DNA of 64,000 nt. Origin: Parabacteroides sp. (GTDB lineage: Bacteria; Bacteroidota; Bacteroidia; Bacteroidales; Tannerellaceae). Position 1 is the first letter of the stretch; every line of letters begins with the position of its first letter. Positions 34,490 to 43,759 of this stretch are shown here, piece by piece. The position numbers and the translations under genes were made by a program. The notes under the pieces are model-generated. The model was not told where the DNA came from. It searched no databases and saw only the letters and a program-made list of their open reading frames with translations. The stretch covers positions 186,001 to 250,000 of the forward strand of contig DXVO01000034.1 in NCBI GenBank assembly GCA_019417325.1, in the 5' to 3' direction.

Positions 34490-35965
34490 ATGAAAAGAAA
34501 AGTATTTATCAGTGTTTTATGTTCAATTCTTGTTTTAGCTGCAACTGCTCAAACAAAGGTCATAGCGCATCGAGGTTTTTGGGAAACGGAAAATTCTGCT
34601 CAAAATTCCCTAAGTTCACTTTACAAGGCTCACGAGATTGGATGCTACGGTTCTGAATTCGATGTTTGGAGAACTCAGGATGGCGTATTAGTTGTTCACC
34701 ACGATGGAGAAATAAATTCAATTCCTATCGAAACTTCCCCATATGAGAAAATAAAAAACTGTAAACTTTCTAACGGAGAAATATTACCTACACTCGACCA
34801 GTATTTAGTGCATGCAAAAAACTGTCCAGGGCTCCGGCTAATTCTGGAAATAAAAACCGGGAATTCCAATCCTGAGTCGGTTAAAATATTAGTGGATGAT
34901 ATTATCAATGCCGTTGAAAAACAGGAACTAGCTATCCGGACAGACTATATCGCTTTTAGTAAAGATGTATGTAAAGAATTAGTCAGAAGACGCCCTGCTG
35001 CAAATGTATATTATTTGAATGGGGATGCTTCTCCTGCTCAGCTAAAAGAATGGGGGATGACAGGGCCAGACTACTACTTTTCTGCATTCACTAAAAACCT
35101 GAATTTAGTGAATGAAGCACATGATAATGGGCTCCGGGTCAATGTGTGGACGGTTGACGATCCTGTTATGATGAAACGTATGATCGGTATGGGAGTAGAT
35201 TATATCACAACAGATAAACCTTTATTATTGAAACAAATGATTAAGGAATATACGGAAAAATATACCCCTATAAATTATCCCCAAATAGATTTATCTACTT
35301 ATAAGAAAGACAAAAAAGGGTATATAACATTATTTGACGGAACCTCCCTGGATGGTTGGAGAAGTTATGCCTCTGAAAACTTATCTGAAAAATGGATAAT
35401 AGAAGATGGCACATTAAAATTCGATAGTAAGAAGCAAGGAAAAGGAGGTGATATCATTTTTGCCCATCGATTCAAAAATTATGAATTAGAATTGGAATGG
35501 AAAATATCCGAAGGAGGTAATTCCGGTATCTTCTATATAACTCAGGAAATACCTGGACAATATGCCGCAGCCTCTTCTCCTGAATTCCAATTGCTGGACA
35601 ATGACAACCATCCGGATGCCAAACTGGGTAAAAATGGAAACCGGAAAGCCGGTTCTTTATATGACCTGATTCCTGCTACTCCTCTAAATACAGAACCTTT
35701 TGGAAAGTGGAATAAGGCAAAAATAATAGTGAACAATGGGCAAATAACACATTTCCAAAATGGTAAAAAAGTTATTGAATATACAGTAGGAACTCCTGAA
35801 TGGGTAAAAATGCTGGAGAATAGTAAATTCAATGTGAATGAATGGACCGATGCTTTCTACTTAATGAGTAATTGTGGAGGAATAAAACGTGAAGGCTATA
35901 TCGGATTCCAAGATCATGGCAATGATGTATGGTTCCGTAATATTAAAATTAAAATATTAGATTAA
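34490..35965 (+). CDS. Glycerophosphodiester phosphodiesterase fused to DUF1080 (3-keto-disaccharide hydrolase-like) domain
   Basis: A 491-residue exported protein (signal peptide ending ATAQ). Residues ~23-255 form a GDPD TIM barrel with HRGFW, GSEFDVWRTQDGVLVVHHD, LILEIKTG and VWTVDDPVMMKRMIGMGVDYITTD, so the metal-binding Glu/Asp and catalytic histidines are present. From ~275 a DUF1080 domain follows (LFDGTSLDGWRSY, GDIIFAHRFKNYELELEWKI, GGNSGIFYI, VWFRNIKIK). DUF1080 proteins have a concanavalin-like fold, and some hydrolyse 3-keto-glycosides. The fusion suggests that one substrate carries both a phosphodiester and a glycoside bond, but this is inference. Confidence 0.88.
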   Translation: MKRKVFISVLCSILVLAATAQTKVIAHRGFWETENSAQNSLSSLYKAHEIGCYGSEFDVWRTQDGVLVVHHDGEINSIPIETSPYEKIKNCKLSNGEILPTLDQYLVHAKNCPGLRLILEIKTGNSNPESVKILVDDIINAVEKQELAIRTDYIAFSKDVCKELVRRRPAANVYYLNGDASPAQLKEWGMTGPDYYFSAFTKNLNLVNEAHDNGLRVNVWTVDDPVMMKRMIGMGVDYITTDKPLLLKQMIKEYTEKYTPINYPQIDLSTYKKDKKGYITLFDGTSLDGWRSYASENLSEKWIIEDGTLKFDSKKQGKGGDIIFAHRFKNYELELEWKISEGGNSGIFYITQEIPGQYAAASSPEFQLLDNDNHPDAKLGKNGNRKAGSLYDLIPATPLNTEPFGKWNKAKIIVNNGQITHFQNGKKVIEYTVGTPEWVKMLENSKFNVNEWTDAFYLMSNCGGIKREGYIGFQDHGNDVWFRNIKIKILD

Positions 35966-35966
35966 T

Positions 35967-37040
35967 ATGAACCGCATACTTTTATTTTCTATAATACTGT
36001 TGTGTCTGTCATCTTGCTTTTCATCTCAAAAAACAACAATATCACAGACCCCAACAGAAAGCTATGCTCCTAAAGGTACTATCCGAGACATGGTATTAAT
36101 CTATGACGGTGGTTCTCACCGGAAAGAAGTCTGGAATGAAAAGCAATTTCAACCCTATGTGTATGCACCCCGTCAAGACGGCAAAGGAGGTGATTGGTTG
36201 TTTGATGGCTTTCTTTTTCTGGAAATTTTTGATGGCAATCGTTGTGGATTTGCCTCAGGCTATCGTTCAACCCCAGCGACAAAAGAGGATTGGATCATGC
36301 TAATCGATAAATACCTGACTCCCGGGAAAAGTATTTGTGCATTAAATGACTGTATTGAAAATGCAAAATTAATATGCGGAAAACTTCCTAAAAAGAGAAA
36401 AATTGTTCTGTCATTACCGGAACCTATTCCAAATCAAAAAAACTGGGGGGAACTGAACGGGAAGAATCTTGATTTTTCAAATGACAAAGACCGTATAGCA
36501 GCCTGCAAATGGTATATAGAATTCATTTCTGACCGTTTCGAGAAAGCCCGTCTTAAAAATATCGAACTGGAAGGATTCTATTGGTTAGCGGAAGAAGCAA
36601 CCCATACCCGGACATTTGTAAAACAGATAGCTGATTATATTCATGAAGCCGATCAATCCTTTTATTGGATTCCATACTTTAAATCCGACGGATATAGTAC
36701 GTGGAAAGAATTAGGCTTTGACAAAGCATATTTACAACCTAACCACTTCTTCAATTCAAATATACCTGATTCCCGGATTGATGAAGCTTGTGCACTGGCT
36801 CGTCAATATGGTATGTCTATGGAGTTTGAATTCGACGAATCGGCATTGAAAGAAAAAGCATCCCGTATGCAAGCATATATCAATGGTTTTGAACGTAATC
36901 AGGTTTTTGAGAAGACCGATATAGCCTATTACCAGGGAGGAAGCGGTCTTTATGCATTAAGAAACGGTTCGGAAAAAGATATTACCCTCTACTACCAATT
37001 AGCAAATATCATTATTAAAAGACAGAAAGCTAAGAAATAG
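35967..37040 (+). CDS. DUF4855 domain lipoprotein (putative glycosidase-like)
   Basis: A 357-residue lipoprotein (lipobox LSSC near residue 17). The body fits DUF4855: DMVLIYDGG at the start, then WLFDGFLFLEI, LEGFYWLAEE, FYWIPYFKSDGYSTWKELGFDKAYLQPNHFF and SMEFEFDESAL. The pattern of strands suggests a TIM barrel, and the acidic residues in WLAEEA and EFEFDE could be catalytic. No reaction is known to me. It starts 1 base after the GDPD-DUF1080 stop, so the two are tightly coupled. Confidence 0.82.
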   Translation: MNRILLFSIILLCLSSCFSSQKTTISQTPTESYAPKGTIRDMVLIYDGGSHRKEVWNEKQFQPYVYAPRQDGKGGDWLFDGFLFLEIFDGNRCGFASGYRSTPATKEDWIMLIDKYLTPGKSICALNDCIENAKLICGKLPKKRKIVLSLPEPIPNQKNWGELNGKNLDFSNDKDRIAACKWYIEFISDRFEKARLKNIELEGFYWLAEEATHTRTFVKQIADYIHEADQSFYWIPYFKSDGYSTWKELGFDKAYLQPNHFFNSNIPDSRIDEACALARQYGMSMEFEFDESALKEKASRMQAYINGFERNQVFEKTDIAYYQGGSGLYALRNGSEKDITLYYQLANIIIKRQKAKK

Positions 37041-37068
37041 TATTTCTTATTCAGGCTTATTAAAATAC

Positions 37069-37106
37069 AGAAGGTCGAAATAGAACTATCTCCATTTCGA
37101 CCTTCT
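37069..37106. terminator. Bidirectional terminator between PUL and ROK gene
   Basis: AGAAGGTCGAAAT (37069-37081) pairs perfectly with ATTTCGACCTTCT (37094-37106). It lies between two convergent genes and can stop both transcripts. Confidence 0.85.
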
Positions 37107-37123
37107 ATAATATATAGACCTAT

Positions 37124-38335
37124 TTAATAATGTATCATTCCCAGTATTTTACTTCTCGATAACAAACATGCACCTAACACGCCAGCCCGTTCTCCCAATT
37201 TAGAAACTTTCATTTCAGTATCCTGATTCACCAGATTAAGAGAATATTTACGGATTGCACTTTTAACCGGAAGGCTTAAATACTCTCCCGTTTGTGAGAA
37301 TGCACCTCCTAATACGACCAGTTCCGGATTAAAAATATTCATAAGACCTGCTATTCCACGTCCCAGATTCAAGCCCATTTGTTCCAATATCTCTATACAA
37401 AGAACATCTTCTTTCTGGATAGCTTCTATCAGATCATCCATGCTTATCTTTTCCTGATTTTCTATTTTTTTTGAGAGAATCGTACTACTTCCTTCCCTGT
37501 ATTTCTCCATTAGCTTACGATACAAAGCAGAACCGGATGCTTCCGTTTCAAGACACCCTTTCTTTCCGCAATGGCATAATATCTCGTTATCGAAAAAACA
37601 GAAATGACCAAGCTCACCGGAGAAGCCGGACTTTCCATAATAGAGTTCGCCATTAATCAAAATAGCCAATCCCAGTCCCCAACTCATATTGACGAACAGA
37701 ATATTTTTTTCACCCTTTACAATCCCCTGCATATATTCTCCATATAACATGGCACGGGTATCATTTTCTATATAAATCTTAATCTTTATCCGATCTTCAA
37801 GAATCTGGGAAAGAGGTTTCTCTTCAAAATAAAAAATACTGTAACTATACCCCGACATCGGTCTAACACGCCCGGAAATGTTTATTCCGACAGCCAGAAC
37901 CTTTTCACGGGGAACAGATAAAGTATCTATAAAATTATTAATTAACTGGCATAATGTATCTAAAGCTGCCGGAGTATTCTCCAATGTATAAGGTATATTT
38001 TCCTCTATACTCAACTTTTCTCCTTTAAAATCAACCGCTGCAAAATTTAATTTATTGGCATAAATGTCTACACCGACAAAATAACCGGAAACAGGATTAA
38101 GTCCATAGATATTAGGCTTACGCCCTCCGCTGGTTTCTTGCTTTCCGAAATCCAGTATGTAGCCATCATCTTGTAACTCACCAATCAACTTTGTCACAGT
38201 CGGAATACTCAGATCCATTTCTTTACAAAGCTCAGCTATTGTGGCGTCTCCATTGGCTATATAAAAATGTATAATCTTCTTTTTAAGTAATTCACTACGG
38301 GAACAATCCGTTTCTGTAAGAAATTTTGTATTCAT
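37124..38335 (-). CDS. ROK family transcriptional repressor (NagC/XylR type)
   Basis: A 403-residue protein. N-terminal winged helix-turn-helix (ATIAELCKEMDLSIPTVTKLIGELQDDGYI) followed by a ROK sugar-binding fold: GVDIYANKLNFAAVD, IENDTRAMLYGE and a zinc motif CHCGKKGCLE. Such repressors sense sugars such as GlcNAc, ManNAc or their phosphates. It is convergent with the PUL and divergent from the epimerase gene. The likely operators are the AT-rich inverted repeats before the epimerase and before DUF4434, which share a 17-bp promoter core. The loss of the DxGxT phosphate motif at the N-terminus fits a regulator rather than a kinase. Confidence 0.93.
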   Translation of the reverse strand: MNTKFLTETDCSRSELLKKKIIHFYIANGDATIAELCKEMDLSIPTVTKLIGELQDDGYILDFGKQETSGGRKPNIYGLNPVSGYFVGVDIYANKLNFAAVDFKGEKLSIEENIPYTLENTPAALDTLCQLINNFIDTLSVPREKVLAVGINISGRVRPMSGYSYSIFYFEEKPLSQILEDRIKIKIYIENDTRAMLYGEYMQGIVKGEKNILFVNMSWGLGLAILINGELYYGKSGFSGELGHFCFFDNEILCHCGKKGCLETEASGSALYRKLMEKYREGSSTILSKKIENQEKISMDDLIEAIQKEDVLCIEILEQMGLNLGRGIAGLMNIFNPELVVLGGAFSQTGEYLSLPVKSAIRKYSLNLVNQDTEMKVSKLGERAGVLGACLLSRSKILGMIHY

Positions 38336-38490
38336 GACTCTATTTTTATATTCAAGACATTATTCGCACAAAATAACTAAATTAATTTCAATATACATCT
38401 ATATATAGAAAGATTTCCAATAATGCTTCTTTTTATCTAACCAGGCCCAATAAACAAAGAAAAAAACACAAAATCGCACAATTACAAAAC

Positions 38491-38547
38491 TATTTACCAA
38501 AATACAGAATATATTAGTAAAATATTTTATTTATATTTGCGACATAT
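38491..38547 (+). promoter_or_regulatory. Epimerase promoter sharing core with the PUL promoter
   Basis: TATTTAC (38491) and GTAAAATA (38517-38524) form an imperfect inverted repeat. Downstream, 38531-38547 reads TTATATTTGCGACATAT, including a TATATTTG -7 box (38532-38539). The same 17 bases occur at 23669-23685 before the PUL. The leader to the ATG at 38588 is about 45 bases. Confidence 0.65.
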
Positions 38548-38587
38548 TTAAATTATAACACTCAAAAACTATTAAATACTACATAAG

Positions 38588-39868
38588 ATGAAAAAAATCG
38601 AAGAATTGACTGAAGCATCTTTTGGTTCGTTTCAGAACACGGCAGAAACCACAAAAGCAACAAAAGCAAAAATAAATATATCCCAACCCTCCGAATATCT
38701 TAGCTACTGGGAAGAAACCTACAAAAATGACTTTCTAAATGATATTATGCCTTTCTGGCTAAAATATGGCATTGATGAGAAAAATGGGGGCTATTTTACT
38801 TGCCTCGACCGGGATGGCTCACTATTAGATACAAATAAATCCGTATGGTTTCAAGGGCGATTCGCCTTTATCCTTGCTTATGCCTACAATAACATCGAAA
38901 AAAATGAAACATGGCTCAAAGCCTGTAAAAACGGAATCGATTTTATTGAAAAATATTGTTTTGATACAGACGGACGCATGTTCTACGAAGTAACAGCAGC
39001 AGGAATCCCTGTACGCAAACGCAGATATGTATTCTCCGAAACATTTGCAGCTATCGCTATGGCACAGTATGCTATTGCTTCCGGAGATACCGGTTATGCA
39101 GAAAAAGCCATAAAACTCTTCAAGCAAATTTTGCATTATAAAAATACTCCGGGATTATTAGAACCCAAATTTCGTGAAGGCTTTGTAGCCAAAGGTCATT
39201 CGTTTTGTATGATTCTAATCGACACTGCAGCCCGTATAAGAGAAGCCATAAATGACGAGGTACTGACACAGCAAATAGATGAATCTATAGCCGAACTCCG
39301 CCGTGATTTTATGAAACCGGAATTCAAAACCATCCTTGAAACAGTTGGACCAAACGGAGAATTCATCGATTCCATACCCGGACGAACCATTAACCCGGGA
39401 CATTCCATCGAAACAGCCTGGTTTATCCTGGAAGAAGCACAATACAGAAACTGGGATCCGGAGCTTACACAAATGGGACTTACTATTTTAGACTGGGCCT
39501 GGGAATGGGGCTGGGATAAAACTTACGGAGGTATTTCTTATTTCCGGGACTGCAAGAATCGGCCACAACAAGAATACTGGCATGATATGAAGTTCTGGTG
39601 GCCACAGTGTGAAGCCATTATCGGAACTTTATATGCCTACAAAGCGACAGGAGATAAAAAGTATCTGGAAATGCACAAATTGATTAATGAATATACTTAT
39701 AGCCGCTTTCCGGATAAAGAATATGGCGAATGGTATGGATATTTCCATTACGACGGAACCCTTTCACAGCCAGCTAAAGGAAATATGTATAAAGGTCCTT
39801 TCCATATTCCCCGGATGCTGATGAAATCCCATTTGCTTTGTAAAGAAATTTTAGAACACAAGAAATAA
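38588..39868 (+). CDS. AGE family epimerase/isomerase (N-acylglucosamine 2-epimerase-like)
   Basis: A 426-residue cytoplasmic (alpha/alpha)6-barrel enzyme. Patterns: FWLKYGIDEKNGGYFTCLDRDG, KSVWFQGRFAFILAY (the WFQGR form is that of N-acylglucosamine 2-epimerases rather than cellobiose epimerases), SETFAAIAMAQYA, NPGHSIETAW, and EYWHDMKFWWPQCEAI with catalytic-type histidines. It probably interconverts ManNAc and GlcNAc; mannose isomerase or cellobiose epimerase activity remains possible. It is divergent from the ROK gene and ended by a strong terminator before the sialidase operon. About 35 N-terminal residues precede the domain and look unstructured. Confidence 0.88.
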   Translation: MKKIEELTEASFGSFQNTAETTKATKAKINISQPSEYLSYWEETYKNDFLNDIMPFWLKYGIDEKNGGYFTCLDRDGSLLDTNKSVWFQGRFAFILAYAYNNIEKNETWLKACKNGIDFIEKYCFDTDGRMFYEVTAAGIPVRKRRYVFSETFAAIAMAQYAIASGDTGYAEKAIKLFKQILHYKNTPGLLEPKFREGFVAKGHSFCMILIDTAARIREAINDEVLTQQIDESIAELRRDFMKPEFKTILETVGPNGEFIDSIPGRTINPGHSIETAWFILEEAQYRNWDPELTQMGLTILDWAWEWGWDKTYGGISYFRDCKNRPQQEYWHDMKFWWPQCEAIIGTLYAYKATGDKKYLEMHKLINEYTYSRFPDKEYGEWYGYFHYDGTLSQPAKGNMYKGPFHIPRMLMKSHLLCKEILEHKK

Positions 39869-39893
39869 AATCCGATTTCAGACAAAAAAAGAC

Positions 39894-39953
39894 GAATTCC
39901 GGTACTTAGCATGAGTTTAAATCGATAATATTAACTCATCAGTACCGGAATTC
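39894..39953 (+). terminator. Strong hairpin terminator after the epimerase gene
   Basis: GAATTCCGGTACT (39894-39906) pairs perfectly with AGTACCGGAATTC (39941-39953), with an inner ATGAGTT/AACTCAT stem; TTTTATT follows. It separates the epimerase from the sialidase operon. Confidence 0.88.
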
Positions 39954-40071
39954 TTTTATTTGTAAAAGGTTATTATTCCATCACCTTTGCATCCCATCAT
40001 CTTCCATACAAATCAAGCTGTCAATTGAATACCATAGCACACCTGTCTATTGTTCAATTCATGATTATTAC

Positions 40072-40079
40072 TATCTTTG
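40072..40079 (+). promoter_or_regulatory. -7 promoter box of the sialidase operon
   Basis: TATCTTTG matches TAnnTTTG; a TTG at 40050-40052 sits 19 bases upstream as a possible -33 element. The ATG of the sialidase gene is 36 bases downstream. The box differs from the TATATTTGCGAC core of the other two PUL promoters. Confidence 0.6.
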
Positions 40080-40115
40080 GAGTTCAAATACTACTAACTT
40101 AACAATTTAAACGTC

Positions 40116-41735
40116 ATGAAGAAGATTTTTATCTATTTCTGTCTCCTTTTTTTCGTACAGACCGCCTTTGCTACAGACAGCTTGTATGTAAAGGAACCGG
40201 AAATCCCCATCCTCATTGACCGTACGGACAATGTATTGTTCCTAATGCGTATCCCTGCAGAAAAAGGAGATGTATTAAACAAACTGGTCCTCCATTTCGA
40301 AAATGATACCAAAACAGAAGATATACAAGCCATTCGTTTATTCTACGGTGGGACGGAGGCAAAATCCAGAACAGGAGAGTATTTCAGCCCGGTAACTTAT
40401 ATTTCCAGCCATAAATCGGGACAAACACGTGCAGCCAATCCTGCCTATTCTGTTAAGCAGGATGAAATAGTTGGTCCGGCACGTACAATTATCCTGACAT
40501 CCAAACAACCAATGGTAAAAGGTCCGAACTATTTCTGGGTAAGTATTCAGATGAAGCCGGAAGCATCTTTATTAAATAAGATTTCCACTACCATATCCGA
40601 AGCCCATATTAACGATCGTTCCACAACTATCGAATGGAAAGGAAAAGCAGATGTACGCCGTGTAGGAGTTGGTGTACGCCAGGCAGGAGATGACGGTTCG
40701 GCAGCCTTCCGTATTCCGGGCTTAGTAACATCCAACAAAGGCACTTTACTGGGTGTATATGATATCCGTTATGAAAATAGTGTCGATTTGCAGGAAAAGG
40801 TGGATATAGGTGTCAGCCGCAGTACGGATAAAGGTCAAACTTGGGAACCGATGCGCATTGCTATGACATTCGGACAGACAGACGGATTACCTCACGGTCA
40901 AAACGGAGTAGGCGATCCTTCTATCCTTGTGGATAGAAAAACAAATACAATATGGATTGTTGCAGCATGGACTCACGGAATGGGAAATCAGCGTGCATGG
41001 TGGAATTCTATGCCGGGGATGGAACCGGATGAGACAGCTCAACTGATGTTAGTCAAAAGTGAAGACGACGGAAAAACATGGAGTAAGCCTGTCAATATCA
41101 CTTCACAAGTAAAAGATCCGTCCTGGTATTTCTTATTACAAGGTCCGGGAAGAGGTATTACAATGAACGATGGAACATTGGTATTTCCTATACAATTTAT
41201 TGATTCGACCAGAGTTCCCAATGCCGGTATCATGTACAGCAAAGATCGTGGAACTACATGGCATTTGCATAATTTAGCACGAACAAATACAACAGAGGCA
41301 CAGGTTGTAGAAGTAGAGCCCGGTGTCCTGATGTTAAATATGCGTGATAACCGTGGAGGAAGCCGTGCTGTTGCCACAACCAAAGACTTAGGAAAAACAT
41401 GGACAGAACATCCATCCAGCCGCAGCGCATTGCAAGAACCTGTTTGCATGGCAAGTTTGATAAAAGTAAATGGTAAAGACAATATCACAGGCAAAAAGCT
41501 ATTACTCTTCTCCAATCCGAATACAACTAAAGGACGTAATCATATTACAATTAAAGCCAGTCTGGATGGAGGTTTGACATGGCCTGCCGAATACCAGGTT
41601 ATGCTGGACGAAGATGAAGGTTGGGGGTATACTTGTCTTTCTATGATTGACAAAGAGACAGTCGGTATCTTCTATGAATCGAGTGTTGCGCACATGACAT
41701 TCCAGGCTATCAAGCTTACTGATATCATCAAATAA
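40116..41735 (+). CDS. nanH: Exo-alpha-sialidase (GH33)
   Basis: A 539-residue secreted or periplasmic sialidase with signal peptide (ends QTAFA). An N-terminal ~170-residue beta domain precedes the six-bladed propeller. The FRIP motif (AAFRIPG) is near residue 198, and five Asp-boxes follow: STDKGQTW, EDDGKTW, KDRGTTW, KDLGKTW and LDGGLTW. It cleaves terminal sialic acid from host glycans. It heads an operon with GH20 hexosaminidase (5-base gap) and sialate O-acetylesterase (3-base gap). Length and layout match NanH of Bacteroides and Tannerella. Confidence 0.96.
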   Translation: MKKIFIYFCLLFFVQTAFATDSLYVKEPEIPILIDRTDNVLFLMRIPAEKGDVLNKLVLHFENDTKTEDIQAIRLFYGGTEAKSRTGEYFSPVTYISSHKSGQTRAANPAYSVKQDEIVGPARTIILTSKQPMVKGPNYFWVSIQMKPEASLLNKISTTISEAHINDRSTTIEWKGKADVRRVGVGVRQAGDDGSAAFRIPGLVTSNKGTLLGVYDIRYENSVDLQEKVDIGVSRSTDKGQTWEPMRIAMTFGQTDGLPHGQNGVGDPSILVDRKTNTIWIVAAWTHGMGNQRAWWNSMPGMEPDETAQLMLVKSEDDGKTWSKPVNITSQVKDPSWYFLLQGPGRGITMNDGTLVFPIQFIDSTRVPNAGIMYSKDRGTTWHLHNLARTNTTEAQVVEVEPGVLMLNMRDNRGGSRAVATTKDLGKTWTEHPSSRSALQEPVCMASLIKVNGKDNITGKKLLLFSNPNTTKGRNHITIKASLDGGLTWPAEYQVMLDEDEGWGYTCLSMIDKETVGIFYESSVAHMTFQAIKLTDIIK

Positions 41736-41740
41736 ATGAT

Positions 41741-43756
41741 ATGAAAAAGATTTTGTTCATATTAACTATACTATGTCTATGGAAGCCGGCAGCCTATTCT
41801 GCCGGTTTTCCTTCTTTATTACCTTTACCTCAGAAAATAGAATGGAAAAACGAACACTTTACAACAAAAGAGATTTCTTTATTCTTGCAGGGTAATACAG
41901 AATACATGCTCCAGGAATGGCTTCAATCTTATAATTTAAAAGTTGTTCCAAACAGTCGGAATACGATTCACATAACATTAACGGACAATCTTCCGGAAGC
42001 AGAAATAAACCAGAAAGAAGCTTATAAACTGCAAGTGTCGTCACATTCAATATCCATAGAGGCTACAACCGAAAAAGGAATATATTGGGCACTTCGCACA
42101 CTAGATCAATTAGCAGAGAAAAAAGGGAATTCTTTTCAATTCTCCGGATGTTCCATCATTGATTGGCCGGCTTTTCGTATCCGAGGCTTTATGCAGGACG
42201 TCGGACGCAGCTATATTTCGTTAGAAGAACTGAAGCGGGAAATAGCTATCTTATCCAAGTATAAGATAAATGTCTTCCACTGGCACCTGACGGAGAACCA
42301 GGCATGGCGACTGGAAAGTAAACTATTCCCTATGCTAAATGACAGTACAAATATGACCCGTATGCCAGGAAAATATTACACACAAGAAGAAGCCCGGGAA
42401 TTGGTCGACTTCTGCAAACAGCATAATGTAGTACTCATTCCTGAAATCGATATGCCGGGGCATAGCGCCGCCTTTGTCCGAACATTTCGCCATGATATGC
42501 AAAGTCCGGAAGGGATAAAAATATTAAAACTCCTGATAGACGAAATTTGCGAAACATTTGACGTACCTTATCTACACATTGGCACAGATGAAGTACAATT
42601 TACCAATCCCCAATTCGTACCGGAAATGGTAGCCTATGTACGGTCAAAAGGAAAAAAAGCTATTTCATGGAACCCGGGCTGGCAATATAAACCCGGAGAA
42701 ATTGATATGACACAACTTTGGAGCTATCGGGGAAAAGCACAATCGGGAATCCCTGCCATAGATTCAAAATTCCATTATCTCAACCATTTTGATACATTTG
42801 CAGATTTGATAGGTATTTATACCAGCCGTATCTACAACGAGCCCGTAGGAAGCGAAGATATAGCCGGCGCTATTCTAGGTCTCTGGCACGATAGGCTGGT
42901 TGTTCCGGAAGAAAACAGAATTAAGGAAAATAATTTCTATCCGAACATGCTGGCTATTGCTGAACGAGCATGGAGAGGAGGAGGATTCCAATATTTTGAT
43001 AAAAACGGAACTCTTTTATCATCGGAAGAAAGTGATATTTTCAAAGCTTTCTCAAGCTTTGAAAAGCGTATGCTCCACCACAAAGAACAACATTTCCAAG
43101 GATACCCTTTTGCTTATGTAAAACAAACAAACGTAAAATGGAGAGTGACAGATGCATTTCCTAACAACGGAAATTTATCACAAACTTTTCCTCCGGAAAG
43201 CACACTTCAAAAAAATTATCTGTTCAACGGAAAAACATACAAAACACAAGATGCCATCGGAGCCGGTATCTATCTACGTCATGTATGGGGCACATTAGTT
43301 CCGGGGCTTTATAAGAATCCGGAGGAAAACCATACAGCCTATGCCTGGACATGGGTCTATTCCTCTAAAACACAAAAAGTAGGAACCTGGATAGAGTTTC
43401 AAAACTACAGTCGCTCGGAACAAGATCTTCCTCCCAAACAGGGGACATGGGATTATAGAGGCAGTCGGGTATGGTTGAATGATCAGGAAATCATCCCCCC
43501 AGTATGGACAGCGGCCCATATCGCAAAATCAAATGAAATACCGTTAGGCAATGAGAACTGTGTTGCCCGGAATCCCATACTTGTCCAACTCGAAAAAGGC
43601 TGGAATAAAGTATTTCTCAAATTACCCATAGGAAAGTTCTCCACACCTGAAGTCCGGTTGCAAAAATGGATGTTTACTTTTGTATTTGTAACACCCGACG
43701 GAGATAAGGCGATTGATGGACTTATCTATTCTCCTGATAAACAACTTAAACACTAA
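41741..43756 (+). CDS. Beta-N-acetylhexosaminidase (GH20)
   Basis: A 671-residue exported enzyme. An N-terminal GH20b-like domain precedes the TIM barrel: RGFMQDVGRSYI, NVFHWHLTENQAWRLE, LIPEIDMPGHS and the catalytic pair D283-E284 in HIGTDEVQ (the usual HIGGDE has Gly in place of Thr). The C-terminal ~200 residues form an extra beta domain. It removes terminal GlcNAc or GalNAc once sialic acid and galactose are gone. It lies between sialidase and esterase genes with minimal gaps, so all three are co-expressed for trimming sialylated glycans. Confidence 0.94.
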   Translation: MKKILFILTILCLWKPAAYSAGFPSLLPLPQKIEWKNEHFTTKEISLFLQGNTEYMLQEWLQSYNLKVVPNSRNTIHITLTDNLPEAEINQKEAYKLQVSSHSISIEATTEKGIYWALRTLDQLAEKKGNSFQFSGCSIIDWPAFRIRGFMQDVGRSYISLEELKREIAILSKYKINVFHWHLTENQAWRLESKLFPMLNDSTNMTRMPGKYYTQEEARELVDFCKQHNVVLIPEIDMPGHSAAFVRTFRHDMQSPEGIKILKLLIDEICETFDVPYLHIGTDEVQFTNPQFVPEMVAYVRSKGKKAISWNPGWQYKPGEIDMTQLWSYRGKAQSGIPAIDSKFHYLNHFDTFADLIGIYTSRIYNEPVGSEDIAGAILGLWHDRLVVPEENRIKENNFYPNMLAIAERAWRGGGFQYFDKNGTLLSSEESDIFKAFSSFEKRMLHHKEQHFQGYPFAYVKQTNVKWRVTDAFPNNGNLSQTFPPESTLQKNYLFNGKTYKTQDAIGAGIYLRHVWGTLVPGLYKNPEENHTAYAWTWVYSSKTQKVGTWIEFQNYSRSEQDLPPKQGTWDYRGSRVWLNDQEIIPPVWTAAHIAKSNEIPLGNENCVARNPILVQLEKGWNKVFLKLPIGKFSTPEVRLQKWMFTFVFVTPDGDKAIDGLIYSPDKQLKH

Positions 43757-43759
43757 ATA

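Noticed and set aside
41039..41515. 158-codon minus-strand ORF
   Set aside because: Antisense to the sialidase Asp-box region; the plus-strand sialidase is complete.
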